A program made the position numbers and the translations under genes. 64,000 nt of DNA from Nannocystis pusilla. Its GTDB lineage: Bacteria; Myxococcota_A; Polyangia; Nannocystales; Nannocystaceae. Shown piece by piece: positions 42,795 through 51,384 of the stretch. How positions within the stretch are numbered: the stretch's first letter is position 1; every line of letters starts with the position of its first letter. The stretch lies in assembly GCF_026626665.1 (NCBI RefSeq), contig NZ_JAPNKE010000002.1, positions 2,729,204 through 2,793,203 on the forward strand, in the 5' to 3' direction. Below the pieces are notes generated by a model. The model saw nothing but the letters and a program-made list of their open reading frames with translations. It did not search any database and was not told the origin of the DNA.

Positions 42795-43944
42795 CTAATC
42801 ACAACTGGCGCCATTGCTGAGACAGTCCTGGAAGTTGCAGCGACAGCGGACCTGACCGCCCTGCGGCAGGTCGGTGGTCCAGCCGTCTTTGAGACAGTCC
42901 TGAAAGTTGCAACGCGTGGTCGCCGTCCCGAGGCCCGGGATGTCGGTGCTCCAGCCGTCCTTGGGGCAATTGTTGAAGCTGCAGCGCGTGCTGGCGCTCT
43001 GGCCGTCCGGCAGCTCGGTGCGCCAGCCGTCCTTGAAGCAGTCGCCGAAGCTGCAGGTCGTGCGAGCGCTCTTGCCACCGGGGAAGTCGGCGACCCAACC
43101 TTCCTTGAGACAATTGCCGAAGTTGCAGCGGACCCGCACGTCGCCGTCGGGCGTGTTCACGGTCCAGCCGTCCTTGGCACGACTGCCGAAGTTGCAGCGC
43201 CCGGCCGCGAACACCGAGGCCGCGACGTAACTGGCGCCGCGAGCGGCCACGGTCGCCTCTTCCTTGGCCCGCGCGGCCTCCTCCTGCGCGCGCCTGGCCT
43301 CCTCCTCGCGCGCGCGCTTGAGCTCCGCCTCCTCGTGCTTGCGGTAGGCGACCAGATCTTTCTGCACGCCGGGCCACTTCAGGCGGGCGGCGTCGCCGCC
43401 GGCGCGCTTGAGACAGTCGCCGGTGAAGCCGATCGCGGCGTCGCCCGGGACCTTGGACCGCAGCTTGGGACACGCGGCCACGAACGCGGCGTCGGCCTCC
43501 GGCCCCTGGAGTGAGTCGAGCGCGCGCAGCAGCTCGAAGCTCGGCGCCTGCTGCATCGCCGCGTCGAGGTAGCCGGCCGCCTCGCGCGACAGCACCGCCA
43601 GGTCGACCTTGCCGCTCGCGGCCGCCTGCGAGCCCGCGAGCGCGCGGACCTTGTCGGTGAACGCGATCGCGGCGGCCTGGCGATCACCTGTCCCGGCGGA
43701 CACCTCGCCGCGCGCGGCGTCGAGCTCGGCCAGCAGCGCCTGCTCGCGCCGCTCGGCCTCGGCCGCCGCCTGCTGCTGTTGCTGCTCGTCCTTCTGCCGC
43801 TGGGCCGCGGAGGCCCGCTCGCGCGCCGCCGCCTGCTCCGGCGTCTCGGCCTGCGGCTGCGGCTGGCCCCGAACAGCGCCCCGAACTGGGCGCAGGCGAC
43901 GAGGTGGAGCACGACAGGAAAAAGACGACCGCGACGCGACGCAT
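42795..43944 (-). CDS. Lipoprotein-like coiled-coil protein with six CxFxxCxKDGW tandem repeats, frameshifted
   Basis: From ATG 43944 (8 nt after TACCGT). The C-terminal 150 residues hold six ~25-30 aa repeats of the form RCNFGNCLKEGWVADFPGG, each with C-x4-C then (K/E)DGW. The first has lost its second Cys and the last its Trp. Before them are a helical domain (~residues 75-200) and a Gln/Glu/Ala coiled coil. The N-terminus needs two repairs: T5 to T6 (plus-strand A run 43919-43923) gives VVFFPVVLHLVACAQFG, and one C added near 43860 gives PQPQAETPEQ. A lipobox-like LHLVAC is then seen. The repeat matches no family I know. Confidence 0.7.
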
Positions 43945-43952
43945 GCGCCCGC

Positions 43953-43958
43953 ACGGTA
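43953..43958 (-). promoter_or_regulatory. -10 box TACCGT, 8 nt before ATG at 43944
   Basis: Minus strand TGTACCGT, eight bases, ATG; leaderless arrangement. Confidence 0.45.
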
Positions 43959-44028
43959 CAGTCACACCCCGCAGGTCGTAAAGCGGCATCCGCGCGCGCG
44001 GACGACCGCGAGCCGGCGCGGGGCCTCG

Positions 44029-45270
44029 CTACTGCGGCGCGATCCCGCAGCCGAGGGCCTCGTTCGGCCGGCAACCCTCGCAGTCCCACGCCCAGTTATC
44101 GAGGATCGCCGTGGTGTCGTAGAACGAGTCGCCCATGTCGAACACCGCGAAGGTCAGCGAGAAGGTCTCGCCCGGCTTCACGCCGCCGGTGGCCCGGTAC
44201 CAGCCGGTCGCGCCGCCGTCGCGGATGTAGCCGGTGCCCGCGAGGTGCTCGTCCTGTCCGTCGCAGGCGGGGTCGTCCGCGGCACACTCGCCGGCGAAGT
44301 CGACCGGCCACAGCGACGACACCGTGAGCGGCTGGCCGGCGACGAACACGACGTTGCCCGTGTAGCTCTCGGAGGCCTGCCAGACGACGAAGATGTCGTT
44401 GTACGCGGTGTCGACGAACTCGGGGAACTCGGCCGAGAAGAACGCGAAGTCGAAGCGATAGCCGCGGGCGTCGGCGATCTGCCCGGCGGCCTTGGCCGGC
44501 GCGGTGAGCTCGAAGCCGAACCAGACCTTGTCCTCGGCGTCGCCCCCGCCGCTCTGCCACTGGCCGAAGATCGTGTTCGAGCAGTCGTTCGCCCCGTCGC
44601 AGTCGACGTGGCCGTCCGACCCGGGGCTGCCCTTGGCCGGCTGCATCGGCGGCGGCATCGCGTCGCTGTCCCACGGGTCGCCGAACGCGACGTCGTTGTA
44701 GACGTCGCCGTCCTCGACGATCACCGCGCCGTCCGGATCGGGCGGCGGCAACAGGCCCGAGCTGATGAGCAGCACCTTGTCCCCCTCGCGCGCGCCCCAG
44801 AACGGCCCGCCGGTGTCCGGGTCGACGAAGCTGCCGTACGAGCGCGCGACCTGCCAGGCCCGCTTGCCCTGCAGCTCCGGCGCGGCGTTCATGGCGAAGT
44901 TGCCCGCCGGGACCGCGTTGCCCGTCGACCACGGCTCGCCGCGCGACCCATAGTCGAGCCCGAGCGCGTGCAGCGGCTCGTCGGAGCCGGCGTCGCACGG
45001 CAGGTGCACCTGCGCCAAGGGACAGACGGCTCCCTCGGTGTCGCCGCCCGTCTCGCCGTCGGTGGTGGCGACCGTCACCTCGCCGGTCGGCTCGCCGCCC
45101 TCGGTCGCACCGCCGTGGCCCGACTCACCGTGCGTGCCGGTCGCGTCGCTGCCGGCTGTATCGCCGGTGTCCGCGTCCCCGCCCGACTCCACCCCGCCCC
45201 AACCGTTGCACGCGGCGCCGATCAGCGCGAGCGCGCCGAGCCGAGTCCATCGTCCGCTGAATCCAAGCAT
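44029..45270 (-). CDS. Choice-of-anchor L domain lipoprotein (paralogue A)
   Basis: 413 aa. Signal with lipobox ALIGAAC, an acidic Gly/Thr linker (~60 residues), then a choice-of-anchor L type domain with EGDKVLLISSGLL, DVAFGDPWDSDAMPPPM, FDFAFFSAEFPEFVDTAYND, IFVVWQASESYTGN and a C-terminal YDTTAILDNWAWDCEGC. It is expected on the cell surface. The SD GAGGA lies 8 nt upstream. It is about 60% identical by eye to the next gene, so a tandem duplication is likely. The linker differs most in composition. Confidence 0.85.
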   Translation of the reverse strand: MLGFSGRWTRLGALALIGAACNGWGGVESGGDADTGDTAGSDATGTHGESGHGGATEGGEPTGEVTVATTDGETGGDTEGAVCPLAQVHLPCDAGSDEPLHALGLDYGSRGEPWSTGNAVPAGNFAMNAAPELQGKRAWQVARSYGSFVDPDTGGPFWGAREGDKVLLISSGLLPPPDPDGAVIVEDGDVYNDVAFGDPWDSDAMPPPMQPAKGSPGSDGHVDCDGANDCSNTIFGQWQSGGGDAEDKVWFGFELTAPAKAAGQIADARGYRFDFAFFSAEFPEFVDTAYNDIFVVWQASESYTGNVVFVAGQPLTVSSLWPVDFAGECAADDPACDGQDEHLAGTGYIRDGGATGWYRATGGVKPGETFSLTFAVFDMGDSFYDTTAILDNWAWDCEGCRPNEALGCGIAPQ

Positions 45271-45368
45271 GGTCCGTCCTCGGTAAGTCAGGGGTAATGC
45301 GACCGTGAGGTCCCACCCCGTATGTAGCAGAGCCCTTCCGCGGCGCGAGGACGGGAGCGCGCGGTGCG

Positions 45369-45399
45369 ACGGACCCCGGAGACATGCCCCGGGGTCCGT
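45369..45399 (-). other. Hairpin with 11-bp stem between the two anchor-L genes
   Basis: ACGGACCCCGG and CCGGGGTCCGT enclose the loop AGACATGCC, a dispersed repeat core. It lies 40-70 nt downstream of the stop of paralogue B and has no T-run. RNA 3'-end protection or termination is possible. Confidence 0.55.
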
Positions 45400-45441
45400 G
45401 CTTCGAATCTCATTTCGGGCCGCGTCGCGACCCGTCGTGAC

Positions 45442-46887
45442 TCACTGCGGCGCGATCCCGCAGTCGTCGACCTCGTTGGGGATGCACCCCTCGCAGTCCC
45501 ACGACCAGTTGTCGAGGATCGCGGTGGTGTCGTAGGTCGAGTCGCCCATGTCGAAGATGGCGAAGGTCAGCGAGAAGGTCTCGCCGGGCTTCACGCCGCC
45601 GGTCGCCTTGTACCAGCCGGTCGCGCCGCCGTCGGAGATGTAGCCGGTGCCCTGCAGGTGCGGGTCGCTACCCTGGCAGTTCGGGTCGAGGAACTCGCAC
45701 TCGCCCTGGAAGTCGATCGGCCACAGCGCCGTGACGGTGAGCGGCTGACCGTTGATGAAGGTGACGTTGCCGGTGTAGTCCTCCGACGACTGCCACACGA
45801 CGAAGATGTCGTTGTAGTCGGTGTTGACCCACTCCGGGAACTCGGCCGAGAAGTAGGCGAAGTCGAAGGTGTAGCCGTTGGCGTCGGCGATCTGGCCGTT
45901 GGAGATCGCCGGGGCGGTCACCTCGAAGCCGAACCACATCTTGTCCTCGGCGTCGCCGCCGCCGAGCGCCCACTGATCCGCGATGGTGTTCGAGCAGTCG
46001 TTGACGCCGTCGCAGTTGGTGAAGCCCATCGGATCGGGGCTGCCGTTCACCGCGGTCATCGGCGGGGGCATCGTGTCCGAGTCCCACTGGCCGCCGAACG
46101 CGACGTCGTTGAACACGTCGCCGTCGGGCACGATCACCGCGCCCTGGGGGTTCGGCGCCGGCAGCAGGCCCGAGCTGATGAGCAGCACCTTGTCACCCTC
46201 GCGCGAGCCCCAGAACGGCGCGTTGGTGTTCGGGTCGATGAAGGTGCCGTACGACTTGGCGACCTGCCACGGCTTCATGCCCAGCATCGGCGGCGCGGCC
46301 TGGAAGGTCGCGTTGGCGACCGTCACCGCGTTCTGGTTGTTCGTCCACTGCCCGCCCAGCGTCGTGCAGTTGAGGCCGATCGCGTGCAGCGCGTCGTCCG
46401 AGTCGGCGTCACACGGCAGGTGCATCTGCGCCAGCGGACACTCCTCGTCCGACGTGTCGTTGGTGTCGTTCGTGTCGTTCGTGTCGTTCGTGGTGCTGGT
46501 GCTGGTATCGGTGGTGGTCGTCGTGGTGTCGACGCCCTCGGTCGTGGTCGAGGTGGCCTCGGTGGTCGTGCCGGGCTCGGTCGACGTGCCGGGCTCGGTC
46601 GACGTGCTGGTGTTGCCCTCGGTCCCGTCGGTGGTGGTGCCCGGCCCCGTGGTGGTGGTCTCGCCCTCGGAGTCGGAGTTCGAGCCCGCGGTCGTCGACG
46701 TGGGCAGGGTGTCGCTTTCGCTGTTGGAGTTCGAACCCTGGGTGGTCGTCCCCGGCCCGTCGGTGTCGGTCGAAGTCGCGGTCTCGCCCGCGCTGGCGGT
46801 GATGCCGCCATCCACGCTGTCACCGCATGCGCCGAGCAGGACCAGGACGCTCAGTCCCGTCACACGCCAATCACTGTTCATCGTCAT
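45442..46887 (-). CDS. Choice-of-anchor L domain lipoprotein (paralogue B)
   Basis: 481 aa. Signal VLVLLGACGD, then ~125 residues of Thr/Ser/Glu linker with units such as TSTEPG (repeated) and NDTNDTNDT, then the anchor-L domain (GDKVLLISSGLLPAPNP, FDFAYFSAEFPEWVNTDYND, IFVVWQSSEDYTGN, YDTTAILDNWSWDCEGC). ATG 46887 has GAAGGA seven bases upstream; a second ATG lies two codons on. The long repetitive linker against the short one of its neighbour suggests repeat growth after duplication. Confidence 0.85.
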   Translation of the reverse strand: MTMNSDWRVTGLSVLVLLGACGDSVDGGITASAGETATSTDTDGPGTTTQGSNSNSESDTLPTSTTAGSNSDSEGETTTTGPGTTTDGTEGNTSTSTEPGTSTEPGTTTEATSTTTEGVDTTTTTTDTSTSTTNDTNDTNDTNDTSDEECPLAQMHLPCDADSDDALHAIGLNCTTLGGQWTNNQNAVTVANATFQAAPPMLGMKPWQVAKSYGTFIDPNTNAPFWGSREGDKVLLISSGLLPAPNPQGAVIVPDGDVFNDVAFGGQWDSDTMPPPMTAVNGSPDPMGFTNCDGVNDCSNTIADQWALGGGDAEDKMWFGFEVTAPAISNGQIADANGYTFDFAYFSAEFPEWVNTDYNDIFVVWQSSEDYTGNVTFINGQPLTVTALWPIDFQGECEFLDPNCQGSDPHLQGTGYISDGGATGWYKATGGVKPGETFSLTFAIFDMGDSTYDTTAILDNWSWDCEGCIPNEVDDCGIAPQ

Positions 46888-46961
46888 CGTCGGATCCTTC
46901 GCGAGAAAAGTCGGGACCTTGTGGGTCGAGCTCGCTTCTATCAGAGACCCGCGCGCCACTG

Positions 46962-47943
46962 CTAGCGCGTTTCCACACGTCGAGCGCGCCGCAGGATTCG
47001 ACGACTCGTGGACATGCGTCCTGCGATATGACCGAAAGGACAGCTTCGAGCGGAGCCCTCGGTCACGACGCGGCGGACCCCACGTTCCAGGTGCGAGCGA
47101 GGGAAGGCTTGCTCGTCGGCGTCCACGATCCTCGCGCCACACGTGAGACGCGAGGACGTGGACCCATCCGGATCGCGGTCGAACTCGACGGCGACACGCT
47201 CGATCCATGGATGACTCCGGTTCAATACCACAGCCTCCGCGTCGACCGTCACCGCATCGGCGGGCGGCCCGACCGCCACCAGCCTCAGGTGTTCGCGGTC
47301 GAAGTTCGATCGTTCGTGTCGCGCTCGCAAGGTTCGCAGCTCGGGTCGAATTGCCTCCAGTAGGACCCCCGTCGCGCACCTGGATCGCCTCCTTAGGAGC
47401 GCGGGGCTCGGCGCTTCGAGCTCGGCGAAGATGTCCGCGAGTTCATGTCGGAAGTCGGGGGCGATCGGCCGCGGGCAGCTCGGGCTCGGCGCTGGCGGCC
47501 TGTCGCAGGCGATCGCGCAGCGGCCCGAGCGACTGCGGCCCGAATCCGCCGCATCGCCCGTGCCACGTCGAGGTTCGATCGGCGCAGCGTGGAGCCGCAT
47601 CACCAGGACCCGCACCGCCCCGGAGGTCGACGCGGATCGCGTCGGGCTCCAGCGCGAACACCGAAGGCGACCTGCGGGCGCTCGTCGTCCTTCGTCGACG
47701 AGAACCGCCGCGTCGACTCCGGATCGAGGCTCCCGGCGATGCATGCCGTCGGCGAAGACGGCGATGACGACCTCGTTCGAGTCGGCATCGAGCGCGCACT
47801 TCACCAGCTCGCGGGAGCACGCGATCGGCCCGGCGAACGGACGCACCAGGCCCGCGAGCACCTCGTCGACGATGCCCTCCGCGGGCGCCGTGCTGCGGCG
47901 ATGATGCCGCGCCCGCGAAGGGCTCGACAAGATCCGGACCCGC
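46962..47943 (-). pseudogene. Broken gene of unknown function with several frame changes
   Basis: Protein-like sequence switches among all three minus frames. One frame holds AGPIACSRELVKCALDADSN and VVIAVFADGMHRRE. A second holds VFALEPDAIRVDLRG. The first returns for AVRVLVMRLHAAPIE. A second-frame piece, PQSLGPLRDRLRQAASAEPE, leads to a first-frame tail, PDFRHELADIFAELEAPSPA to CGARIVDADEQAFPRSHLER. At least three indels are needed, not all in homopolymers. The tail end is a dispersed repeat (47010-47040). It could be a decayed gene or a badly assembled stretch. No family was recognised. Confidence 0.5.
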
Positions 47944-47977
47944 GTGGCAAAAGCGGGTCCTCCAGGCTCCGGCGCGC

Positions 47978-48514
47978 ATGACCGCTCTCCGCCCCCGCCT
48001 CCGCGATCGGCTGTGTGTCGCCGCCTTCATCCTTCTGTGGATCGCGCCGACCGCCTACCACGGCCTGTGGCGGGCCCCGCTCCCGGGCGAGCCGGCGCTG
48101 CTGCACGACTGGCACGACGTCGCCTGCCTGTTCCCCAACCGGCCCAAGGTGTGGAACATCTACTTCGTCGAGGTGCAGCGGTCCGGGCGCCGCGACTGGG
48201 AGCAGCTCGACGAGACCCTCGACTTCGGCATGGAGCCGTTCGGGCACCGCACGCGGCTGCACCGCTTCCTCGTCGCCTGGGGCGTGAACCGCGACGCCGG
48301 TCGGCGCGAGGTCGCCGACTACCTCGTCGCCAGCGATCGCGGGCGGCACCCTGAGCTGCCGCCGATCGTCGCCCTGCGGTTCGTCTGGACCGGCTTCGTC
48401 CCCAAGCCCGACGACATGGCCCAGGGCGCCTGGAAGCGGCCGCCGCTGTCCCAGGTGCCGCGGCACGAGCGGCGCGTCCTGTCCGTCCACGACTACCCGG
48501 AGCGCGCGCCATGA
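47978..48514 (+). CDS. Single-pass membrane protein preceding the HTTM gene
   Basis: 178 aa. Residues 12-30 form one membrane helix (CVAAFILLWIAPTAYHGLW), followed by an outside domain with WHDVACLFPNRPKVWNIYFV and a C-terminus rich in Arg/Pro. It resembles short partner proteins often placed before HTTM genes (inference from position). The stop overlaps the next ATG (ATGA), so the two are coupled. Confidence 0.7.
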   Translation: MTALRPRLRDRLCVAAFILLWIAPTAYHGLWRAPLPGEPALLHDWHDVACLFPNRPKVWNIYFVEVQRSGRRDWEQLDETLDFGMEPFGHRTRLHRFLVAWGVNRDAGRREVADYLVASDRGRHPELPPIVALRFVWTGFVPKPDDMAQGAWKRPPLSQVPRHERRVLSVHDYPERAP

Positions 48515-49357
48515 GCCTCCTCGCGCGCGCGCGCCGGCTGGGAGCGCTTCTGGTACGAGCCGGTCGACGTCGTCCGCCTCGACGCCTTCCGCCAGGCCTT
48601 CACCTACACCCTGGTCTTCTACACCTTCGCCTGGACCTTGCACGCCGGCGAGTGGCTCACCGCCGTCGGTTATCACCCCTCGCCCGCCGTCGACGCCTAC
48701 TACGCCCCGCACGTCCCGCTGCTCACCGGCGCCACGACGTGGCCGTTCTTCGCCGTCTACTTCGGCGCCATGCTGGCCATCATCTTCGGCTGGGCCCGGC
48801 GCGCCGCCACCTGGGTCGTGCTCGCCGGCCTGCTGTACGTCTCCCTGGCCGACCCGATCAGCGCGTTCACGATCAACCGCCTCTACGTGTTCGGCTTCCT
48901 CGTCCTGGCCTTCGCGCCAGGTCCTTCGGGACAGGGCCCCGACGCCACCATCCCCGCCTGGCCGATCCGCGTGCTGCAGGTCTCGCTGCTGATCCACTAC
49001 GTCGCCTCCGGCCTGTGCAAGGCGCTGCGGGGCGACTGGCTGGCCTACGACGACGTGCTGTGGGTGCAGGTCCAGGGCGTCTACTGCACCGAGGCGGCCG
49101 CGTGGCTGCTGCGCGTCCTCCCCGCCGGCGCGTGGACGGTCCTCCAACACGCCGCCCTCGGCTTCGAGCTGTTCGCGCCGCTCGTGCTGATCCCACGCCG
49201 GCTGCGACCCCTCGGCTTCTTGCTCGGCGTCGGCCTCCACGTTGTGGTCGCCGTCACCATGTATCAGCTCATCTACTTCAGCTTGCAGATGATCAGCCTC
49301 TACGTCGTGTTCGTCGAGCCGACGCGGCTGCGCCGGTGGCTCGCGCGCCTGTCCTGA
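48511..49357 (+). CDS. HTTM domain membrane protein, frameshifted at the N-terminus
   Basis: About 281 aa. The HTTM (vitamin K-dependent carboxylase-like) signature WERFWYEPVDVVRLDAF lies just after the start but in another frame than the ATG at 48511. Removing one base in the GC/GGG stretch near 48530-48541 joins MSLLARARRL to ERFWYEPVD. Several helices follow (PFFAVYFGAMLAIIFGWA, VLQVSLLIHYVASGLCKAL, LRPLGFLLGVGLHVVVAVTM). The stop codon TGA lies in the loop of a perfect TGTCC-N4-GGACA hairpin (49350-49363). Bacterial HTTM proteins have no settled function. Confidence 0.78.
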
Positions 49358-49363
49358 AGGACA
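49350..49363. repeat. TGTCC-N4-GGACA mini-hairpin containing a stop codon
   Basis: TGTCC-TGAA-GGACA; the TGA of the HTTM gene is the first three loop bases. Another variant (AGGTCCTTCGGGACAGG, 48919-48935) lies in the same gene between two membrane helices and codes PGPSGQ. Confidence 0.85.
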
Positions 49364-49412
49364 CCTCGCGGCCTCGCGCCTGGCACCGCCCTGCGACCGG
49401 TCAAATACTGCC

Positions 49413-51107
49413 ATGTCGGCCATGACCGACGTCCCGACCGCCCGCGACCTCCACGCCCCCGCGGACATGGTGCGCTGGTACGCGCCGCTTCAGCTGTTGC
49501 AGACGGCCTCACGCGTGGCCGTGTCGACGGCCCTCGGCGACCAGCTCGATCGCCGGATCTTGCGGCCCACGCCGACGCACGAGCTCACCGACTTCTCGCA
49601 CCGCGATCAGCTCGTGCTCGACTTCGTGTCCGACTCGGGCGACGGCTGGAACCCCACCTACGCGGTCGCCTACTGGGCCACGCGGCCGATCCTTCGCGTC
49701 CAGGGCCTGCACGGCCGCGCCTACGAGCTGCCGCGCGCCAGCGTCCTCGTGTTCGGCGGCGACCAGGTCTACCCGACCCCGAGCCGCGCCGCCTACGAGC
49801 AGCGCCTCGTGCTCCCGTACGAGTGCGCCTTCGAGCGCAGCGACCCCCCGCACCCCGTGCTGTTCGCGGTGCCTGGCAACCACGACTGGTACGACAGCCT
49901 CGCCACCTTCACCAAGCTGTTCCTCGACAAGCAGTGGTTCTGCGGCTGGCAGGTTCATCAACGCGCCAGCTACTTCGCCGCCCGCCTGCCGCACGACTGG
50001 TGGCTGGTCGGCGTCGACGTCCAGCTCGGCTCCGACATCGACGCCAACCAGGTCGACTACTTCCGCGCCCTCGCCGAGCGCATGGGCCCGCGCGCCCGCA
50101 TCATCCTCTGCACCGCCGAGCCGCACTGGGTCCGCGCCCACGAGCAACGCGACCGCCAGGCCCGGGCTCGCCGCGTCCGCGACGGCAACCTCGCCTTCCT
50201 GGAGCGCCTGTTCGGCCCGCGGATCCGCGTGTTCCTGTCCGGCGACCTCCACCACTACCGCCGCCACGCCAGCGCCGACGGGCAGATCCAGAAGATCACC
50301 GCCGGAGGCGGCGGTGCCTTCCTCCATCCCACCCACGTCCTCCACGACGACCCGCTGGTCGGCGGTTACGGCCTGCGCTGCGCCTTCCCCGATCACGCGA
50401 CCTCGCGCCGCCTCGCCTGGCGCAACCTCGCCTTCCCGCTGAAGAACCCGAGCTTCGGCGCGGTCACCGGCCTCCTCTACCTCCTGATCGGCTGGAACAT
50501 GCGCGCCGCGCTCGGCGGCCCGCCGCCGGCCGAGTTCTTGCCTGCCCTTTCGGACATGTTGAGCGCCACCCTGCGCTCGCCGTGGGCGGCGCTGTGGCTG
50601 CTCGCCATCGCCGGCGCGCTGGTGTGGTTCGCCGACGCCCGCCGCCTGCACCTGCGCGTGCTCGCCGGCCTCGGCCACGCCGCCGTCCACGCGCTCGCGG
50701 TGCTCGCCCTCGCCTGGCTCGGAGGACAGCTCGGCCGCACCCTCGCGCTCGAGTGGAACGGCCCTGGCGAGCTCGGCCTCAGCCTCGGCCTCCTGCTCGG
50801 CCTCGGCTGGCTGGTCAGCGCCGCGATCTTCGGCGTCTACCTGCTCGTCGCCGTCAACCTGTTCCGCCGCCACGGCAACGAGGCCTTCTCGTCGCTGCGG
50901 ATCCAGGACTTCAAGCACTTCCTCCGCCTGCACATCCGCCGCGACGGCGCCCTCGTCGTCTATCCGATCGCCCTGCGGCGCGTGCCGCGGCGCTGGCGAA
51001 CCATGATCGGCGCCGATCCGGGCCAGCCGAAGCGCGTCCCCGACGATCCGCACCCCGACACGCGCCCCGGCCTCATCGAGGCCCCCATCGTCCTCGGACC
51101 CGGTTGA
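49413..51107 (+). CDS. Calcineurin-like metallophosphoesterase with C-terminal membrane helices
   Basis: 564 aa. The phosphoesterase domain (about 65-330) shows FVSDSGDGWN, VFGGDQVYPTP, VPGNHDWYDS, TAEPHW and the last metal ligands SGDLHHYRRH; all five blocks are present. Residues ~350-500 form five or six transmembrane helices (WAALWLLAIAGALVWF, LSLGLLLGLGWLVSAAIFGV). Similar fusions occur in myxobacteria; the substrate is unknown. AATACT ends 3 nt before ATG 49413, so ATG 49422 (MTDVPTARD), 12 nt after it, may be the real start. A palindrome variant (TTTCGGACATG) is in the coding region at 50548. Confidence 0.85.
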   Translation: MSAMTDVPTARDLHAPADMVRWYAPLQLLQTASRVAVSTALGDQLDRRILRPTPTHELTDFSHRDQLVLDFVSDSGDGWNPTYAVAYWATRPILRVQGLHGRAYELPRASVLVFGGDQVYPTPSRAAYEQRLVLPYECAFERSDPPHPVLFAVPGNHDWYDSLATFTKLFLDKQWFCGWQVHQRASYFAARLPHDWWLVGVDVQLGSDIDANQVDYFRALAERMGPRARIILCTAEPHWVRAHEQRDRQARARRVRDGNLAFLERLFGPRIRVFLSGDLHHYRRHASADGQIQKITAGGGGAFLHPTHVLHDDPLVGGYGLRCAFPDHATSRRLAWRNLAFPLKNPSFGAVTGLLYLLIGWNMRAALGGPPPAEFLPALSDMLSATLRSPWAALWLLAIAGALVWFADARRLHLRVLAGLGHAAVHALAVLALAWLGGQLGRTLALEWNGPGELGLSLGLLLGLGWLVSAAIFGVYLLVAVNLFRRHGNEAFSSLRIQDFKHFLRLHIRRDGALVVYPIALRRVPRRWRTMIGADPGQPKRVPDDPHPDTRPGLIEAPIVLGPG

Positions 51108-51127
51108 CGCCGCCGCGCGGCGGCTCG

Positions 51128-51133
51128 CATACT
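51128..51133 (+). promoter_or_regulatory. -10 box CATACT upstream of the 51154 gene
   Basis: CGCATACTGCCGTCACCGAGG precedes the ATG by 20 nt; transcription would begin about 51140 with a 14-nt leader. Confidence 0.35.
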
Positions 51134-51153
51134 GCCGTCACCGAGGCCCATCC

Positions 51154-51372
51154 ATGGAAGAGCTCATCCAGCAGATCGTGTCCAAGACCGGCATCTCCGA
51201 GAGCAACGCCCGCAGCGCGATCGAGACGGTCGCCAACTTCCTCAAGACCAAGCTCCCCGCCCCGCTCGCCGGGCAGGTCGACGCGGCGCTCGGCTCGGCC
51301 GGCGGCGCCCTCGGCAACGTCGATCTCGGCAACATCGGCTCGAGCATCGGCGGCCTGTTCGGCAAGAAGTGA
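51154..51372 (+). CDS. Small helical protein with Gly-rich tail, 72 aa
   Basis: MEELIQQIVSKTGISESNAR starts a short helix-turn-helix-like segment with ETVANFLKTKLP, then repeats of GSAGGALGNVDLGNIGSSIG. It resembles short DUF2267-like proteins of Myxococcota and cyanobacteria. The role is unknown. The convergent AgmX-type gene ends 12 nt away. Confidence 0.65.
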   Translation: MEELIQQIVSKTGISESNARSAIETVANFLKTKLPAPLAGQVDAALGSAGGALGNVDLGNIGSSIGGLFGKK

Positions 51373-51384
51373 GCTCGTCGGCTC

